Assembly: GCA_007135505.1 (NCBI GenBank)
Contig: SLIS01000226.1
Span: 1-5,309, forward strand
Direction of reading: 5' to 3'
Length of the DNA: 5,309 bases
From: Halovivax sp.
Lineage (GTDB): Archaea > Halobacteriota > Halobacteria > Halobacteriales > Natrialbaceae
The translations under genes and the position numbers were made by a program. The notes under the pieces are model-generated. The model did no database searches, was not told where the DNA came from, and worked only from the letters and a program-made list of their open reading frames with translations. This document shows, in pieces, positions 4,591 through 5,309 of this stretch (its first letter is position 1; each line of letters begins with the position of its first letter).

Positions 4591-4721
4591 GAACCACCTC
4601 GGGGTCATGTGGTTCGAGACGCTCCGCGTCTCGTCATCAAGCGAGACCTTTAGTCTCGCGGACCTCGCGAATCTCCGATTCGCTCAGTCACGAGAGACGG
4701 AGTCTCTCGAACGACCCCGAG
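4591..4721. repeat. Array of five consecutive perfect hairpins with a loop-tail complementarity
   Basis: Five back-to-back inverted repeats lie in 119 bp. A: GAACCAC/GTGGTTC (4591-4597, 4609-4615), loop 11 nt. B: CGAGACGC/GCGTCTCG (4615-4622, 4626-4633), loop TCC. C: GCGAGAC/GTCTCGC (4641-4647, 4653-4659), loop CTTTA. D: GCGAATC/GATTCGC (4667-4673, 4677-4683), loop TCC. E: CGAGAGAC/GTCTCTCG (4691-4698, 4702-4709), loop GGA. The loop of A holds CTCGGGGTC (4598-4606), complementary to GACCCCGAG (4713-4721) right after E, a possible 9-bp pseudoknot. In a competing fold 4598-4606 plus 4612-4619 pair with 4705-4721, enclosing C and D. The array lies between the HTH_10 regulator and the thiolase operon. 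It is not a CRISPR, because the repeats differ. It may be a structured RNA, a MITE-like relic or a regulatory leader; the strand is unknown. Confidence 0.75.
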
Positions 4722-4838
4722 ACACTCGGCCTGCTCCGCCTGTAGAACCGCCGCGCATCTTTGTTCTGCTACTCACAGCACACCTTGAGGTAATCACAGC
4801 CTCGGTGATGCTCGAGTGCGTTACTGGTCAACCACGGA
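4722..4838. other. Remaining intergenic sequence between the hairpin array and the HTH_10 gene
   Basis: No gene, tRNA or repeat is recognised. A plus-strand open frame runs through this stretch and the array from a GTG at 4589, but the array's symmetry explains much of its apparent codon order, and I see no domain in it. Confidence 0.4.
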
Positions 4839-4850
4839 TAAAACGACAAA
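4839..4850 (-). terminator. Possible T-rich terminator of the HTH_10 regulator gene
   Basis: On the minus strand TTTGTCGTTTTAT lies 7-18 nt beyond the TGA stop (4857-4859). Archaeal termination uses short T tracts like this without needing a hairpin. If it is efficient, the hairpin array is outside the regulator's mRNA. Confidence 0.35.
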
Positions 4851-4856
4851 CCCGGT

Positions 4857-5309
4857 TCATTCAGACAACAGCTCTTTGAACGCCTTCGATTGTGCGGCTC
4901 GCAGGTGCTGGGTGAACGTCGCCCGAGAGATGTCGAGCATGGCCGCGAGTTCGCCGGTGTTGTGCCGGCGTGGTCGTTCAAAGTACCCTGCGTCGAGGGC
5001 CAGTTCCAACACCTGACGCTGCCGGTCAGTCAGCTGTTCCAGTTCGCCACCGACAGCGTCCTCACGCCGAGGGTGAGCGGACCAGACCGTCGTCACCGAT
5101 ACGTCGACGAACACGTCCTCGAGACTATCGACGATGGGGCGAACAGCCTCCGTAGCCCGGACGGTGGCCGAGATACGTATCTGACCGTCGGCAACGACGG
5201 TTCGTCGGAATCGACCACCGACCTCTACGAGGACCGTTTCCGGCACCGGCGTCTCGACGACGAGCCCGCATTGAACGGTGTCGCCGGTCCCGTAGGTCTC
5301 GACCGAGCG
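4857..5309 (-). CDS. HTH_10 (bacterio-opsin activator, Bat-like) transcription regulator, 5' partial
   Basis: The frame is open to the window edge (first readable residues RSVETYGTGDTVQCG), so the N-terminus is outside; the GTG at 5246 is probably internal. The last 60 residues are the HTH_10 domain typical of haloarchaea: LTDRQRQVLELALDAGYFERPRR, then TGELAAMLDISRATFTQHLRAAQ as helix-turn-helix, ending KELLSE. The preceding part (VLVEVGGRFRRTVV...VDVSVTTVW) resembles the beta-rich region seen before HTH_10 in this family, whose job is often ligand or signal sensing. Targets are unknown. It lies on the same strand as the thiolase operon, 338 bp upstream, and could regulate it, but nothing in the sequence shows this. 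Confidence 0.88.
   Translation of the reverse strand, partial: RSVETYGTGDTVQCGLVVETPVPETVLVEVGGRFRRTVVADGQIRISATVRATEAVRPIVDSLEDVFVDVSVTTVWSAHPRREDAVGGELEQLTDRQRQVLELALDAGYFERPRRHNTGELAAMLDISRATFTQHLRAAQSKAFKELLSE

Noticed and set aside
4591..4721. CRISPR array or tRNA-like cluster
   Set aside because: The hairpins differ in sequence and are not direct repeats with spacers; no tRNA cloverleaf or CCA end is seen.
4589..4879. A 96-codon plus-strand open frame through the hairpin array
   Set aside because: Its sequence is shaped by the inverted repeats, it overlaps the end of the HTH_10 gene, and it has only a GTG start and no domain. It could be a repeat-encoded hypothetical protein, but I cannot support it.

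Overview
The window looks like haloarchaeal chromosomal DNA. It is GC-rich with acidic proteins. It carries a bacterio-opsin-activator type (HTH_10) regulator, a thiolase paired with a DUF35 OB-fold protein, and an IS200/IS605 element with a DUF2080 accessory protein; this mix is characteristic of Halobacteria. The species cannot be told from the sequence.

Layout. (1) Positions 1-249 hold the C-terminal part of an IscU/SufU-type Fe-S scaffold protein on the plus strand, cut by the window edge. (2) Roughly 412-2389 is an apparently complete IS605-type element. It contains tnpA on the minus strand (Y1 HUH transposase), a 51-codon DUF2080 gene and tnpB on the plus strand (RNA-guided RuvC nuclease), and identical 22-nt hairpin sequences near both ends. 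tnpA and DUF2080-tnpB diverge from a compact promoter: a palindromic CTTAAG lies about 27 bp from both start codons and is followed by a perfect 8-bp inverted repeat. The 3' end of tnpB plus the right end folds on paper into three stems, a loop-tail pseudoknot and the terminal hairpin, as expected of an omega-RNA (reRNA). (3) Positions 2390-2920 are gene debris: a possible C-terminal tail of a membrane protein directly at the IS right end, about 270 bp with nothing recognisable, and a metallo-beta-lactamase relic interrupted by TGA just after its THAHIDH motif. (4) Positions 2921-4518 hold a two-gene minus-strand operon, an SCP2-type thiolase followed by its DUF35 Zn-ribbon/OB-fold partner, overlapping by 4 bp. 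(5) Positions 4519-4856 are intergenic and contain an unexplained array of five consecutive perfect hairpins (4591-4709); the loop of the first is complementary to the sequence just after the last. (6) Positions 4857-5309 hold the C-terminal part of an HTH_10 regulator on the minus strand, cut by the window edge.

How the parts work together. TnpA would excise and insert the element as single-stranded DNA. TnpB with its omega-RNA would cut the empty site and so favour retention of the element. The DUF2080 protein has an AbrB-like core and is translationally coupled to tnpB; it is a plausible but untested repressor of the shared promoter. The thiolase and DUF35 proteins probably form one acyl-CoA condensing or cleaving complex. 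The most interesting points are the IS control region with DUF2080 and the hairpin array at 4591-4721.
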